Under the pieces are notes generated by a model. The model did not search any database. It was not told the origin of the DNA and was given only the letters and a program-made list of their open reading frames with translations. The translations under genes were made by a program, and so were the position numbers. Below, piece by piece: positions 18,139-27,572 of a stretch of DNA of 64,000 bases (position 1 is its first letter; the number at the start of each line of letters is the position of its first letter). The DNA is taken from positions 124,001 to 188,000 of the forward strand of contig OZ245061.1 of NCBI GenBank assembly GCA_965224755.1, written 5' to 3'. The DNA is from Hellea sp965224755 (GTDB lineage Bacteria; Pseudomonadota; Alphaproteobacteria; Caulobacterales; Maricaulaceae).

Positions 18139-19956
18139 ATGTGCGGAATTATTGGCATTGTCGGCAAGAGCCAAGTGACAGAACGTCTCGTGGACGGGCT
18201 TAAGCGGTTGGAATATCGCGGCTATGACAGCTCCGGCGTCGCCGTGCTCGATAATGGCACGCTGAAACGTAGTCGCGCCGAGGGCAAAATCAAAGGCTTG
18301 GTCGCTAAACTAGGCTCCGCGCCTGTTGATGGCCAAACGGGCATTGCCCATACACGCTGGGCAACGCACGGCGTTCCGAATGAGGTCAATGCCCATCCCC
18401 ATTTCGCCGGCCGCGTCGGGGTCGTGCATAACGGCATTATCGAAAACTTCCTTGACCTACGCAAGGAGATGAACAGCGCGCGCAAATTTGAAACCGAAAC
18501 CGATACCGAAGTCGTCGCTCACCTCATTGACGAGGCGCTCAATGCAGGTCTCGCCCCGAAGGAAGCCTTTAGCACATCCCTTAAGAAATTACGCGGGGCT
18601 TATGCTTTTGGCGTGATTATCGACGATCATCCGGGTCATATCTTTTGCGCCCGCGCCGGCTCGCCGCTGGCTATCGGGATTGGCGACGGCGAAATGTATC
18701 TTGGTTCTGACGCTATGGCGCTAACCCAGCTCACCAATAAATTGATCTATCTTGAAGAAGGCGATTGGGCCGTACTGACGCCGACAAGTTACGAGATTTA
18801 CGACGCGCAAGACAACCGCGCTGAACGCCCCGAAACTATTATTGCCGGCGGCCCCGCCATGGCGGAAAAGGGCAATTACCGCCATTTCATGCTCAAGGAA
18901 ATTTATGAGCAGCCTGAGACCATTGGGCGAACCCTGACAAATTATATCGACGAATATCGCCTGCGCTCTGACATACCAAAAGACTTGGATTTCAGTGAAT
19001 TTGACCGCATCATTATCATTGCTTGCGGAACCGCGTTTTATGCAGGGATGACCGCAAAATACTGGTTCGAGCAAATGGCCGGAATTGCTGTGGATGTCGA
19101 TATTGCGTCCGAGTTCCGCTACCGCAAACCTGTGCTTAGCCCCAAATCGCTCTTCATCGCGGTCTCGCAGTCAGGCGAAACCGCAGACACTCTCGCTGCC
19201 TTGCGCTATTGTAAAGACCACGGCGTGAAGACAGCAGCCCTTGTCAATGTCATGACCTCCACCATGGCGCGGGAAGCCGACATCGCGCTCCCTATCAATG
19301 CCGGCCCGGAAATCGGCGTCGCCTCGACGAAAGCCTTCACCTCGCAGCTTACGGCCCTTGCTGCATTGGCGCTCGCCGCAGGCACAGCGCGCAAATCAAT
19401 TTCTCAAGATGGGCAGCAAAGGCTTGCTAAGGCCCTGATCCAAACCCCGCGCCTCGTCAAACAAGCGCTGCGGCTGGAGGACGAAATTGAAGCCATGGCC
19501 TTTGATTTTTCCAAATCAAAGAATGCCTTCTATCTCGGGCGCGGCTCGCAAGTCCCCATCGCCTTTGAAGGCGCGCTCAAGCTCAAAGAGATTTCCTATA
19601 TCCAAGCCGAAGGCTATGCGGCGGGCGAGCTTAAACACGGCCCCATCGCCCTGATCGAAGACGGCACCCCCGTTATCGTGATCGCGCCTTATGATGCTTT
19701 GTTTGAAAAAACCATCTCGAATTTACAGGAAGTCGCGTCGCGCGGCGCGCATATTATCCTCATCACCGACAAAGAAGGCGCAAATCATTCAGGCGGTATG
19801 GCCGATGAAATATTAGTTCTGCCAAGCTGTGATGCTTTTGTTGCGCCGATTATCACCACAATTGCCGTGCAGCTCCTCGCCTATCATGCCGCTGTGCATC
19901 TCGGCACTGATATCGATCAACCGCGCAATCTCGCCAAATCGGTCACGGTGGAATAA
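18139..19956 (+). CDS. glmS: Glutamine--fructose-6-phosphate aminotransferase (isomerizing)
   Basis: A 605-residue enzyme making glucosamine-6-phosphate for peptidoglycan and LPS. The N-terminal nucleophile Cys2 is in MCGIIGIVG, glutaminase motifs THGVPNEVNAHPH follow, and two SIS sugar-isomerase domains contain ESGET-like SQSGETADT and the C-terminal KSVTVE. Length is standard. I see no glmS ribozyme in the 109-base upstream gap, which instead holds a small hairpin CACGG-ATAA-CCGTG. Its stop overlaps the next ORF by one base. Confidence 0.95.
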   Translation: MCGIIGIVGKSQVTERLVDGLKRLEYRGYDSSGVAVLDNGTLKRSRAEGKIKGLVAKLGSAPVDGQTGIAHTRWATHGVPNEVNAHPHFAGRVGVVHNGIIENFLDLRKEMNSARKFETETDTEVVAHLIDEALNAGLAPKEAFSTSLKKLRGAYAFGVIIDDHPGHIFCARAGSPLAIGIGDGEMYLGSDAMALTQLTNKLIYLEEGDWAVLTPTSYEIYDAQDNRAERPETIIAGGPAMAEKGNYRHFMLKEIYEQPETIGRTLTNYIDEYRLRSDIPKDLDFSEFDRIIIIACGTAFYAGMTAKYWFEQMAGIAVDVDIASEFRYRKPVLSPKSLFIAVSQSGETADTLAALRYCKDHGVKTAALVNVMTSTMAREADIALPINAGPEIGVASTKAFTSQLTALAALALAAGTARKSISQDGQQRLAKALIQTPRLVKQALRLEDEIEAMAFDFSKSKNAFYLGRGSQVPIAFEGALKLKEISYIQAEGYAAGELKHGPIALIEDGTPVIVIAPYDALFEKTISNLQEVASRGAHIILITDKEGANHSGGMADEILVLPSCDAFVAPIITTIAVQLLAYHAAVHLGTDIDQPRNLAKSVTVE

Positions 19957-20162
19957 TGGAAAAGCGGTTACAGAAACTTCTAAAGATCAGCGCTGTAGAA
20001 GCCAAAGCTTTGGCGGTTAAGATTGAGGATGATATCCTTGCCCTAAAAGATCAGGGCCTGAGTAAAAAAAACACCCTAAAAAAAGTTCTGAAAGACTTAG
20101 GCTGGGCCAATAAAGACATTGAACATTTTGTTTATGGGCCGCCAAAAAGCCGTAAATCGTAA
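19956..20162 (+). CDS. Small lysine-rich hypothetical protein between glmS and galU
   Basis: A 68-residue, Lys-rich, mostly helical protein. Its ATG shares a base with the glmS stop (TAATG), which favours real coupled translation. The C-terminus DLGWANKDIEHFVYGPP is distinctive. No family recognised. Position inside the ugd-glmS-galU unit suggests co-expression with nucleotide-sugar enzymes; a function cannot be stated. Confidence 0.6.
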   Translation: MEKRLQKLLKISAVEAKALAVKIEDDILALKDQGLSKKNTLKKVLKDLGWANKDIEHFVYGPPKSRKS

Positions 20163-20168
20163 CGCTTG

Positions 20169-20188
20169 ACTAATTAGTTTCAATTAGT
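20169..20188 (+). promoter_or_regulatory. Perfect inverted repeat next to the galU ribosome-binding site
   Basis: ACTAATT and AATTAGT flank a 6-base spacer and end directly at the GGGGA that precedes the galU ATG at 20198. It could be an operator or an RNA hairpin limiting access to the start; which, if either, is not shown. Confidence 0.35.
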
Positions 20189-20197
20189 GGGGATAAC

Positions 20198-21076
20198 ATG
20201 ACAAAACCTGGAAAACTCCGCAAAGCCGTCTTGCCCGTCGCTGGTTTTGGCACGCGCGTTCTGCCCGCAACCAAAACCATACCCAAAGAGATGCTCCCCG
20301 TCGTTGACCGGCCAGCCCTGCAATATGTCGTGGACGAAGCCCGCGAAGCCGGGATTGAGCATTTCGTCTTTGTCACGGGCCGCAATAAAGGCGCTATCGA
20401 AGATTACTTTGACCGCGCTTATGAGCTCGAATATTCGCTCAAGGAAAAGGGCAAAACCGAAATTTACGACGCGCTTGACCGCGACACGCCCGACCCCGGC
20501 ACCATGTCTTTCGTGCGTCAGCAAAGCGCCAAAGGTCTCGGCCATGCCATCTGGTGCGCCAGAGATGTAATCGGCGATGACCCTTTCGCTATCCTATTGC
20601 CGGATGTTCTGATTAAAGCCAAAAAATCCTGCCTTGCACAAATGGTCGAAGCTTATGAAAAAACCGGCGGCAATATCATCGCAGTCGACGCCGTGCCCGA
20701 AGAGCGGGTGTCCAGTTACGGCGTCATCGCTCCAAAGTCACGCGATGGTCGATTGATCGAGATGTCAGGCATGGTCGAAAAACCTGCTGTAGCTGACGCG
20801 CCGTCCAATCTGAAGATCACAGGCCGCTATATCCTCCAACCTGAAATCATGGACATCCTCAAAACTCAGGCCGCAGGCGCAGGCGGAGAAATTCAACTGA
20901 CTGACGCTATGGCGACGCTCATGAAAACCCAAGCTTTCCACGCCTATGAATATGAAGGCCAAGACTATGATTGCGGTAGTAAGCTCGGTTATTTTGAAGC
21001 GGTGTTGGCCTATGCGAAAGACCATCCTGAGATCGGGGAAGACGCGCGGGCGATGATTAAACGGTTTGGAGCCTAA
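20198..21076 (+). CDS. galU: UTP--glucose-1-phosphate uridylyltransferase
   Basis: A 292-residue enzyme making UDP-glucose. The nucleotidyltransferase motif AVLPVAGFGTRVLPATK, the metal/substrate region DDPFAILLPDVL and the GEIQLTDAM segment identify GalU. It supplies ugd upstream. Its stop overlaps the stop of the convergent epimerase gene in the four bases CTAA (21073-21076). Confidence 0.94.
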   Translation: MTKPGKLRKAVLPVAGFGTRVLPATKTIPKEMLPVVDRPALQYVVDEAREAGIEHFVFVTGRNKGAIEDYFDRAYELEYSLKEKGKTEIYDALDRDTPDPGTMSFVRQQSAKGLGHAIWCARDVIGDDPFAILLPDVLIKAKKSCLAQMVEAYEKTGGNIIAVDAVPEERVSSYGVIAPKSRDGRLIEMSGMVEKPAVADAPSNLKITGRYILQPEIMDILKTQAAGAGGEIQLTDAMATLMKTQAFHAYEYEGQDYDCGSKLGYFEAVLAYAKDHPEIGEDARAMIKRFGA

Positions 21077-22035
21077 ACGCCGTAAAACCCGCGATACCAG
21101 TCCACAAATTTCGGGATGCCCTCGCTTAAATCTGTCTTGGGGCTGAACCCGAAATCGCGTTCTGCGGCGCTGATATCAGCGAAGGTTGAACTGACATCGC
21201 CTTTTTGTTTACCTTCGATAATCTTTTGCGCCTCTTGCCCGCAAGCGGCTTCGATTTCCTCCACAAGGCGGATCAGGCGGTTCGGTTTTGAGTTTCCGAG
21301 ATTGTATATCTCGTGGCCCGATTTGGGCGGGCTTTTTAAAATCTTGGGCAAGACCTCAACAATGTCGTCAATATAGGTGAAATCGCGGCGCATTTCTTCC
21401 GGCGCGAACAGCGTGATCGGCTCGCCTTTAAAAATCTTATCGGTAAAAATAAAATAGGCCATATCGGGGCGGCCCCACGGGCCGTAAACGGTGAAAAACC
21501 GCAGCCCGGTCTGCGGGATATGATAGAGCCGATTATAGCTCTCGGCCAGCATTTCCCCGCCAATTTTTGTCGCCGCATAGAGCGAAGCCGGAGAGCGGAC
21601 TTTATCTGTCTCCGAAAATGGCCCGTCTGCACGTTCCCCGTAAACCGAAGATGAAGACGCATAGGCGATATGCTCGACAGTACCGGAATGTCTTGCAAAT
21701 TCAAGAATGTTGAGATGCCCGAGCACATTGGTGCTGATATAGGCTCGCGGATTATCAAGCGAATAGCGCACGCCTGCTTGCGCCGCGAGATGCAGGATAT
21801 GGGTAATGGCATACCCGTTAGTGACATGGCTAAGCGCCATATGATCGGAAATATCAACCTCGGCAAAAACAAAGCCTTTATGCCTCTCCAGTTCCGCCAG
21901 CCGCGCGCGCTTTAAGGCGACATCATAATAATCATTGAGATTATCCACGCCCAAGACTTCATGTCCTTCAGCCAGTAGTTTACGCGCTGCGTGAAAGCCG
22001 ATAAACCCTGCAGCGCCTGTTAAGAGAATTGTCAT
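21073..22035 (-). CDS. NAD-dependent sugar epimerase, UDP-glucuronate 4-epimerase type
   Basis: A 320-residue extended short-chain dehydrogenase with Rossmann motif GAAGFIGFH, VDNLNDYYD after it, and the catalytic YAATK with a preceding Ser (YASSSSVYG). The VDNLNDYYDVALKRARL and FTVYGPWGRPDMA segments are typical of UDP-glucuronate 4-epimerases making UDP-galacturonate, which fits the neighbouring ugd and galU. Other UDP-sugar epimerases remain possible. Confidence 0.85.
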   Translation of the reverse strand: MTILLTGAAGFIGFHAARKLLAEGHEVLGVDNLNDYYDVALKRARLAELERHKGFVFAEVDISDHMALSHVTNGYAITHILHLAAQAGVRYSLDNPRAYISTNVLGHLNILEFARHSGTVEHIAYASSSSVYGERADGPFSETDKVRSPASLYAATKIGGEMLAESYNRLYHIPQTGLRFFTVYGPWGRPDMAYFIFTDKIFKGEPITLFAPEEMRRDFTYIDDIVEVLPKILKSPPKSGHEIYNLGNSKPNRLIRLVEEIEAACGQEAQKIIEGKQKGDVSSTFADISAAERDFGFSPKTDLSEGIPKFVDWYRGFYGV

Positions 22036-22082
22036 GGGCTCGCTCTATGACATTTTGCCAAAAGGAGCAAAGGTAAAGACAT

Positions 22083-23195
22083 ATGCCGACTGCGTTAGAA
22101 CAGAGTTCCGCTAGGCTAAAAGCCTGGGTCATTGACCGCGCCTTGCCGCTATGGGCAGTGCGCGGCCAGCGCGGCGATGGTAGCTGGGTTGAACATTTAC
22201 ATTTGGACGGCACGCCTGACCTCGCTGCTGAGCGCCGCTGGCGTGTACTTGCCCGGCAAATTTATGTCTATGCAGAGGCCGCGCGGCTTGGCTGGTATGA
22301 CGGCGAGGACATTGCCCGGCGCACCTATGAACATATGCGAAAGGCGGGCTATGTACAGCGCGTGACCAGCGCAGGACAGGTTACCGAACGCAGGCGCGAT
22401 CTCTATGACCATGCCTTTTATTTACTGGCCAGCGCGGCCCTCTACCGCCTGACGGGCGAGGCACAATATCTGAGCGCATCTGACGACATTCTTGAAACAC
22501 TGGATATTGAGTTTGCCCATGAAAATGGAGGCTGGCGGGAAACTCCGCGCGGACTCCTGCCCCGCCGCCAAAATCCGCATATGCATTTACTCGAAGCGAG
22601 TCTTATACCTGTATTCTCCGAAACCCGAAAAACAAAACACCTGTCTTACGCCAAGCGCGTCTATGGTCTTTTCGCCGCTCATTTTTTCGATTCCGCCCAC
22701 CATACTATTCGCGAATTTTTCGCCGATGATTGGTCTATCCTCAAAGGCAAAAAAGGACGCACCACCGAGCCCGGCCACGCTATGGAATGGGTCTGGCTCC
22801 TTCATCAATTTGAAAAGCAGAGCGGGACGTCAACGCGAGGTTATCGTCATAAACTTTATAACCACGCCCTAGCAGGGCGGGGTTGGTTTCTCAATGACGA
22901 AGAAGATGTTTCAGGCATTATCCACCGTGAGAGCAAGCGTCTTTGGGTGCAAACCGAAGTCATCAAGGCCCATCTTGCTATGGCAGAGCGCGGAGTGCCC
23001 GGCAGCGCCGATATGGCGGCGGCTATGATAGACGGATTATTTGAAACCCATCTCAAACCCGACGGAACATGGGTTGACCAGGTCAATGCCTGCGGCGCCG
23101 CCATGGCCGCAACTATCCCCGTTAGTACATTTTACCATATTCTCTGTATGGCTGCGGAAGCGAAACGCATCAGCTTGCCGGGCATTCAAGATTAG
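22083..23195 (+). CDS. AGE-family epimerase/isomerase (N-acylglucosamine 2-epimerase-like)
   Basis: A 370-residue alpha/alpha-barrel protein. Family features are ERRWRVLARQIYVYAEA, LYDHAFYLLASAALY, RRQNPHMHLLEA and EPGHAMEWVWLL, carrying the conserved His residues of AGE-type enzymes that interconvert mannose/glucose or their derivatives. The setting among nucleotide-sugar genes suggests a sugar interconversion feeding polysaccharide synthesis; the exact substrate is unknown. The last 26 bases overlap the convergent ORF at 23170. Confidence 0.85.
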   Translation: MPTALEQSSARLKAWVIDRALPLWAVRGQRGDGSWVEHLHLDGTPDLAAERRWRVLARQIYVYAEAARLGWYDGEDIARRTYEHMRKAGYVQRVTSAGQVTERRRDLYDHAFYLLASAALYRLTGEAQYLSASDDILETLDIEFAHENGGWRETPRGLLPRRQNPHMHLLEASLIPVFSETRKTKHLSYAKRVYGLFAAHFFDSAHHTIREFFADDWSILKGKKGRTTEPGHAMEWVWLLHQFEKQSGTSTRGYRHKLYNHALAGRGWFLNDEEDVSGIIHRESKRLWVQTEVIKAHLAMAERGVPGSADMAAAMIDGLFETHLKPDGTWVDQVNACGAAMAATIPVSTFYHILCMAAEAKRISLPGIQD

Positions 23196-23787
23196 TCACG
23201 ACCGGTTTTGATAAAACATCGATTTTCATAAATTCAACATCCATTGTCTTTTGTTCCCCCTGATCGCCGGGCCAAACCCCTAAATAATCCAGATCCGGAT
23301 CGCCAGTAGGTGGCTTGGGAGAAAACTCAAACATATAATTTTCAAATTGATCCGTCAGAACCTGCCTCCGCCATCGACTATCGCCCGCTCCGGCTGTGAA
23401 ATAACCCATATCAAATTCGTCAAGTGGATTTTTACGGCCTTGCCGCGCCCGAACTGTAATACGTAGATCTTGCCCGGCAAAGGCGCGCTCATAATCAGGG
23501 CCAAGCGCCGCAAAAATACCGGCTGACGCCGGCGCATCAATACGGGCAATGTGGGTCAGCATAACAATATGAGCCGGGTTATTCACAGTTTGCCCGGAAA
23601 ATTCATAGGAGGTGCCGGGCGAGGCCGTCAGGGTGACGAGGGTATCACCCCGCGCCTCAAATCCATTTTCCCAGATACAGGCATCAGAAAGTTTCACATT
23701 ATCAGCTAATGACAGCGCAAACCAGATCATGGCGGCAATCAGTGAAAATGCGAGCGGATAGAAAAATCTGTCTTTTAACATACCCAT
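23170..23787 (-). CDS. Single-pass membrane protein with beta-rich domain, unknown
   Basis: A 205-residue protein with one N-terminal hydrophobic helix (FYPLAFSLIAAMIWFALSL) and a soluble domain presumably in the periplasm. The pattern FEFSP…FMKIDVL near the end resembles carbohydrate-binding beta-sandwich domains, but this is only an impression. Start ATG 23787 or 23781. Overlaps the AGE-family gene tail-to-tail. Confidence 0.6.
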   Translation of the reverse strand: MGMLKDRFFYPLAFSLIAAMIWFALSLADNVKLSDACIWENGFEARGDTLVTLTASPGTSYEFSGQTVNNPAHIVMLTHIARIDAPASAGIFAALGPDYERAFAGQDLRITVRARQGRKNPLDEFDMGYFTAGAGDSRWRRQVLTDQFENYMFEFSPKPPTGDPDLDYLGVWPGDQGEQKTMDVEFMKIDVLSKPVVTNLECPAS

Positions 23788-23877
23788 CCCATAAGCGAGT
23801 TATTTGCAACTGTGAAGAAAAGTTTACGTGCTAGCACCCATGATTTATAGTTAAATTTCTGTCAACAGGAGACGGCC

Positions 23878-24513
23878 ATGAAAAATATCCTATTCCCCTT
23901 TGCTATTCTCGCGATGAGCAGCGTTGCTCTCGCTCACCCGCATGACGAGGCTAAATCATCTGAAAAGCCCAAAGCTGAAAAAATTTGGCCTTATTTTGGC
24001 AAGAAATCCGTAGCAGCAACAACCAGAAAAGACTCCGATACCCTCTCCGCCAACGACTTTGCCACGCGGATGGAAGAACGAATGGAGAAACATAGCCAAA
24101 AGCTCGAACAGTCTATGGCAAAAGCCAAAAATCACAAAACTTTCAGATTCAAAGGCGATATTGACAGTGCCGATGATATTCGCGACGCCGCCCGTGCGCT
24201 CGAAGATATGATGTCTGAATCAGGTATTCTCTCAAGCCTCGCCGATATGATGATCGATTTGGCCGAAGATTTCGATGTCGAAAACACCGAAGACGGCCTC
24301 ACCCTAAAATTTGACGGCGATAGAATCGGGCGGATTAAAATGGGCCGCGACCACCACAGCGAAGACCGTATTGACCTCGAAGGATTTGGCCGCAACCTGA
24401 TCATCGACAAAAAAATCATCACAGAAAACGGCAAGACCAAAACCCGTATCGTGATTGAAATGGACGGCGATGAAGAGATCGAAATCGACCTCAAGCCAAA
24501 AGACAGAGACTAA
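23878..24513 (+). CDS. Exported hypothetical protein, charged
   Basis: A 211-residue protein with a signal peptide (FPFAILAMSSVALA, then HPHDE). The mature part is highly charged, with a Met/Lys/Glu-rich predicted helix around residues 60-90 and an Asp/Lys-alternating beta-like C-terminus. GGAG precedes the start. No family recognised. Its stop shares CTAA with the stop of the convergent Hsp70-like gene. Confidence 0.65.
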   Translation: MKNILFPFAILAMSSVALAHPHDEAKSSEKPKAEKIWPYFGKKSVAATTRKDSDTLSANDFATRMEERMEKHSQKLEQSMAKAKNHKTFRFKGDIDSADDIRDAARALEDMMSESGILSSLADMMIDLAEDFDVENTEDGLTLKFDGDRIGRIKMGRDHHSEDRIDLEGFGRNLIIDKKIITENGKTKTRIVIEMDGDEEIEIDLKPKDRD

Positions 24514-26420
24514 ATCAGAAACAGCATCGCGCGGTCATCGGCGCGTTCTGTTAGTGCCTTATTCAGCGTCTCGGTTAGTTCATCTGTAAACCGCGCGGCG
24601 GCGGCTTGCTCCCACGCCTGCGTCACGACAGTCATCAGCTCCGGGCGTTGCTTGGCAATGGCCCGGCGAATACGGCCATCGGTCATGATTTGCCGCGCCA
24701 ACACGGGCACATTGGCACCTTTGAATTTCCCTTTCAGGGCTTTGCGGCCATAGATAAAACTGCCGCCCGCAATCGCGCCGCCGACAATCACCCCTATGGG
24801 ATTGGCAAAAAGAATCGCAAACAAATTGGCTTTGGCGAGCAAGGCCGAAATCAGCACGCCGGTTAGCGTCGTTCCTAAGAGAGCCGCGTCCGTTTCCAGC
24901 GTATCAACTTTGGGGGCCGAGACCGACAGGTCTTCAAGATGGCGGCTGACATGGTGGCTGTCATCAAGCGAGAGCACCATGGCCGGTAAGCCGTGGTCAC
25001 GGCAGAGCGGGTCGGTGTCTTTTTCAATATCCCGCTGCAACCCAGCGAACCAGTCGTCAATAACGGGTTTTAAGACGGCGACGGCAACATCGCTTTGCAG
25101 CCAGTCTTTCACCCGCGCTGAAAGCTCGGCTTCGACCTCATCCAAGCTTTTAATCTTGCCCGAGCGCCAATCTTGAAAGGCGGGTATCGTGCACCCATCC
25201 GCCATAGCGTCGACCAGAACGGGCGCGAGTTTGGAACCTAATGCCCGGCTGGCCGCAGAAGCTTTGGCATAAACCGCGCCGTCCCCAGACAGCAATGTGG
25301 CGACCGAGGATTTGAAACTCGCATGGAGAAATTCAAACCGCCCGAGCCATGCCAGGCCGCGCGCAATGGCGAATTCTGGCTCGGCCCCGCGGACAACCTT
25401 CGCCTTGGGAAAAGCGGTTTGCGCGGCAGGTAAAACCAGCGGCAGGCGCGAAGCCCCGCCCGTGAGCAGCACCGTATCAGGATCGCGGCCGCCAAGATTA
25501 TTTATCGTCTCGCGCAGAGCAAAGTCAAAAGCGGTCTGCCAGCTATAGCCGTTCAGGCTTTTCAGCGGCTTATTGAGGATCGCGTCCGCGTCGGTCTTAT
25601 CGATCCTAATTTCAAATAACACCCCGCCGTCAATCGGCAAGCGCTTAATCATCTCGACGGGCGTTTCCTGCCCGGTGAAATATTGTTCTTTTGCGAGGCG
25701 GCACCAATATTCCATGATCGGCCGATAATGCGGGTAGCGTTTAAGCAGTTTTTCGATTGGCTTCTGCGATGTCTGCCGCGCGAGATTAATCTCGAAAATC
25801 TCTGTGTCGAGTAAGCCCGAGCCGAGAATGTTATGGCCGACATCTTCGGCGTCCATATCGCGGCAATAGGTGAAATCCGTCGTCGAGGAGCCGATATCAA
25901 CAATGAGGACGGAAGACCGCGCATCCTCAATCGAGAGATAACCCTGTTCCAATGCCGTCATCAGCGCCGCGCGGCTCTCGGGCACAATACGCACAGTTTT
26001 AAACCCCGCGCCTTCAAATAGCTTTTGATAATCCGCGCGGGTTGCGTCTTCCCAGCCGGAAGGGCAGCCGACAATGAAACGGCTTTCTTTGGCCCCGCGA
26101 ATAATCCCGTCTTTGGCCAGCCCCCCGATCAGAGTTTTGGCAAAAAGCTGCGTCGGTATTTTGATATTCTTGTCTGCGAGATCGCGGCCTTTAAATTTGA
26201 CCCACACTTCTGGCTTGCCGCTCATAAACGACATATTGACCGCGTCAGACCCGATTTTTACCCCGTCTTTGGTCTTCGCCACAGCGGTAACAAAACTACG
26301 CTCGCCGCGAAAATCAAGAATTTCAGGCTCGCGCACCGTCGCGCCAAAAGCCCGCCCGATAGCGGTCTCCCCGTGGCCCAAATCAAAGCCGATAAATTCA
26401 TCTGCGGAGGTTTTATTCAT
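24510..26420 (-). CDS. Hsp70-like actin-fold ATPase with C-terminal hydrophobic region
   Basis: A 636-residue protein with the actin/Hsp70 nucleotide-binding folds: phosphate-1 FIGFDLGHGETAIG at the start, phosphate-2 VLIVDIGSSTTDFTY (about 195) and adenosine motif VLLTGGASRLP (about 350). No DnaK substrate-binding domain is recognisable; the second half instead has a helical part and a Gly-rich hydrophobic stretch (NPIGVIVGGAIAGGSFIYG, about 550-570). I start at ATG 26420, where the frame overlaps the upstream gene's stop by 8 bases; the longer frame to 26576 is in the upstream gene's shadow. Probably a membrane-linked chaperone-like ATPase with its partner; function unknown. Confidence 0.75.
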   Translation of the reverse strand: MNKTSADEFIGFDLGHGETAIGRAFGATVREPEILDFRGERSFVTAVAKTKDGVKIGSDAVNMSFMSGKPEVWVKFKGRDLADKNIKIPTQLFAKTLIGGLAKDGIIRGAKESRFIVGCPSGWEDATRADYQKLFEGAGFKTVRIVPESRAALMTALEQGYLSIEDARSSVLIVDIGSSTTDFTYCRDMDAEDVGHNILGSGLLDTEIFEINLARQTSQKPIEKLLKRYPHYRPIMEYWCRLAKEQYFTGQETPVEMIKRLPIDGGVLFEIRIDKTDADAILNKPLKSLNGYSWQTAFDFALRETINNLGGRDPDTVLLTGGASRLPLVLPAAQTAFPKAKVVRGAEPEFAIARGLAWLGRFEFLHASFKSSVATLLSGDGAVYAKASAASRALGSKLAPVLVDAMADGCTIPAFQDWRSGKIKSLDEVEAELSARVKDWLQSDVAVAVLKPVIDDWFAGLQRDIEKDTDPLCRDHGLPAMVLSLDDSHHVSRHLEDLSVSAPKVDTLETDAALLGTTLTGVLISALLAKANLFAILFANPIGVIVGGAIAGGSFIYGRKALKGKFKGANVPVLARQIMTDGRIRRAIAKQRPELMTVVTQAWEQAAAARFTDELTETLNKALTERADDRAMLFLI

Positions 26421-27303
26421 TACTTTGCCACACTGTTCCGCGCCGGATGATCTGGCCATCCGCGACCAAAGCCGGGGCCGCCATTTTGGTCTTGCTCTCG
26501 CCGAGGGCGGGCAAGATGTCGAACATGTCTTTTGTCTTTTTGGAGTACTCCACAAGCTCGACCCCCTCGCCTGCAAGCACGGATTTCATTTCCTGATTTA
26601 TGAGCTTTAGCGCAAAATCACCGTCCCCTGCCTCTTGCGCTTCGAGCAGGCTTTGCATCACGCCCATCAGGCGCGGATTATCCCGCCAATGGGTTTCAGC
26701 TTGCGGCTCGGCGAGGCGGAGCAAAATATGATCGGCGGTTTTCAAAGCCTCGACGAGCTGATTGATAAAGCCTGCACTATCCGCGCGGATATGCGCTTCG
26801 GCCTGAAACCGATGTCCTGAATGATCTTCCAGCGTGGGGGGGCGCTTGATGAAAGGGATTTTATATTTCAAATGCGCCCAGTCTTTGGGGTCAAAAAAGC
26901 GTAAGCCCGCCAAAACTCCTGCGGCTATCACCACCAAGCCCGCCCCCTGCACGACCCCCGCAACGGCAAAAAGTCCCGCCGCGCCGTAAAACAGGCCCCG
27001 CCCCGCCCATTTTCGCGCCGGCTTTTTAGGAACTTCCGTCCAGACCACATCGGCATGGCTCGCGCGGTCAAGAATACCCGCCCCGGCCTTGACCATTTCC
27101 AGCAGCCATAAGCCCGCTTTTTGGATATGCGGATCGTCGATATCTCGCGTAAAAGCGGCGCCCGCTCGGTCCAAAGACCGCCTAGCCTCGCCGACAATCT
27201 GCGAGGCTGACAACTCCGCCGTCAGAGATTGCTGTAGGGCCCGCCGCTCAGGCTCGAAAGCCTTGGCCAAAGACGGCACCACGGATAGAAGGTTGGAACT
27301 CAT
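26413..27303 (-). CDS. Membrane partner of the Hsp70-like ATPase, unknown family
   Basis: A 296-residue protein with a helical N-terminal part, two adjacent hydrophobic helices (GLFYGAAGLFAVAGV and GLVVIAAGVLAGLRFF, about 105-140) and a soluble C-terminal domain. The 8-base overlap with the following Hsp70-like gene indicates coupled translation and a shared job. No known family. ATG 27303 is preferred over an in-frame TTG at 27309. Confidence 0.65.
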   Translation of the reverse strand: MSSNLLSVVPSLAKAFEPERRALQQSLTAELSASQIVGEARRSLDRAGAAFTRDIDDPHIQKAGLWLLEMVKAGAGILDRASHADVVWTEVPKKPARKWAGRGLFYGAAGLFAVAGVVQGAGLVVIAAGVLAGLRFFDPKDWAHLKYKIPFIKRPPTLEDHSGHRFQAEAHIRADSAGFINQLVEALKTADHILLRLAEPQAETHWRDNPRLMGVMQSLLEAQEAGDGDFALKLINQEMKSVLAGEGVELVEYSKKTKDMFDILPALGESKTKMAAPALVADGQIIRRGTVWQSNE

Positions 27304-27517
27304 GAGCAAGATGTTGGGGGTGGGAAGGGAAGAGTCAAGCTATGACAAGGGTTTAACAATGGCACTAGGATTTAATAATGGCGCCGCTATCTTCATTTTC
27401 GCGCCAAATTACGCATGTTTCCTTATATTTCAGACAAAACAGGCCCTTTTGCCACTATTTTATGTGAAACACGGCTTTACGCGGCCTGATTTGCCCGCTA
27501 GAAGCCGCCCATTCCAT

Positions 27518-27540
27518 AAGGGCCTCGTTAGCGGGGCCTT
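27518..27540 (+). promoter_or_regulatory. Leader hairpin upstream of rpsU
   Basis: AAGG-G-CCTCG pairs with CGGGG-CCTT around loop TTAG (9 bp with one bulged G, one G-T pair), 33 bases before the rpsU start. A regulatory 5'UTR element is plausible. The rest of 27304-27572 shows no ORF. Confidence 0.3.
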
Positions 27541-27572
27541 TAAATTTTGAATTAGAAATGAGTTGAAACCAC

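Noticed and set aside
26421..26576. N-terminal extension of the Hsp70-like protein
   Set aside because: Basic, low-complexity shadow of the upstream gene; the nucleotide-binding fold starts right after ATG 26420.
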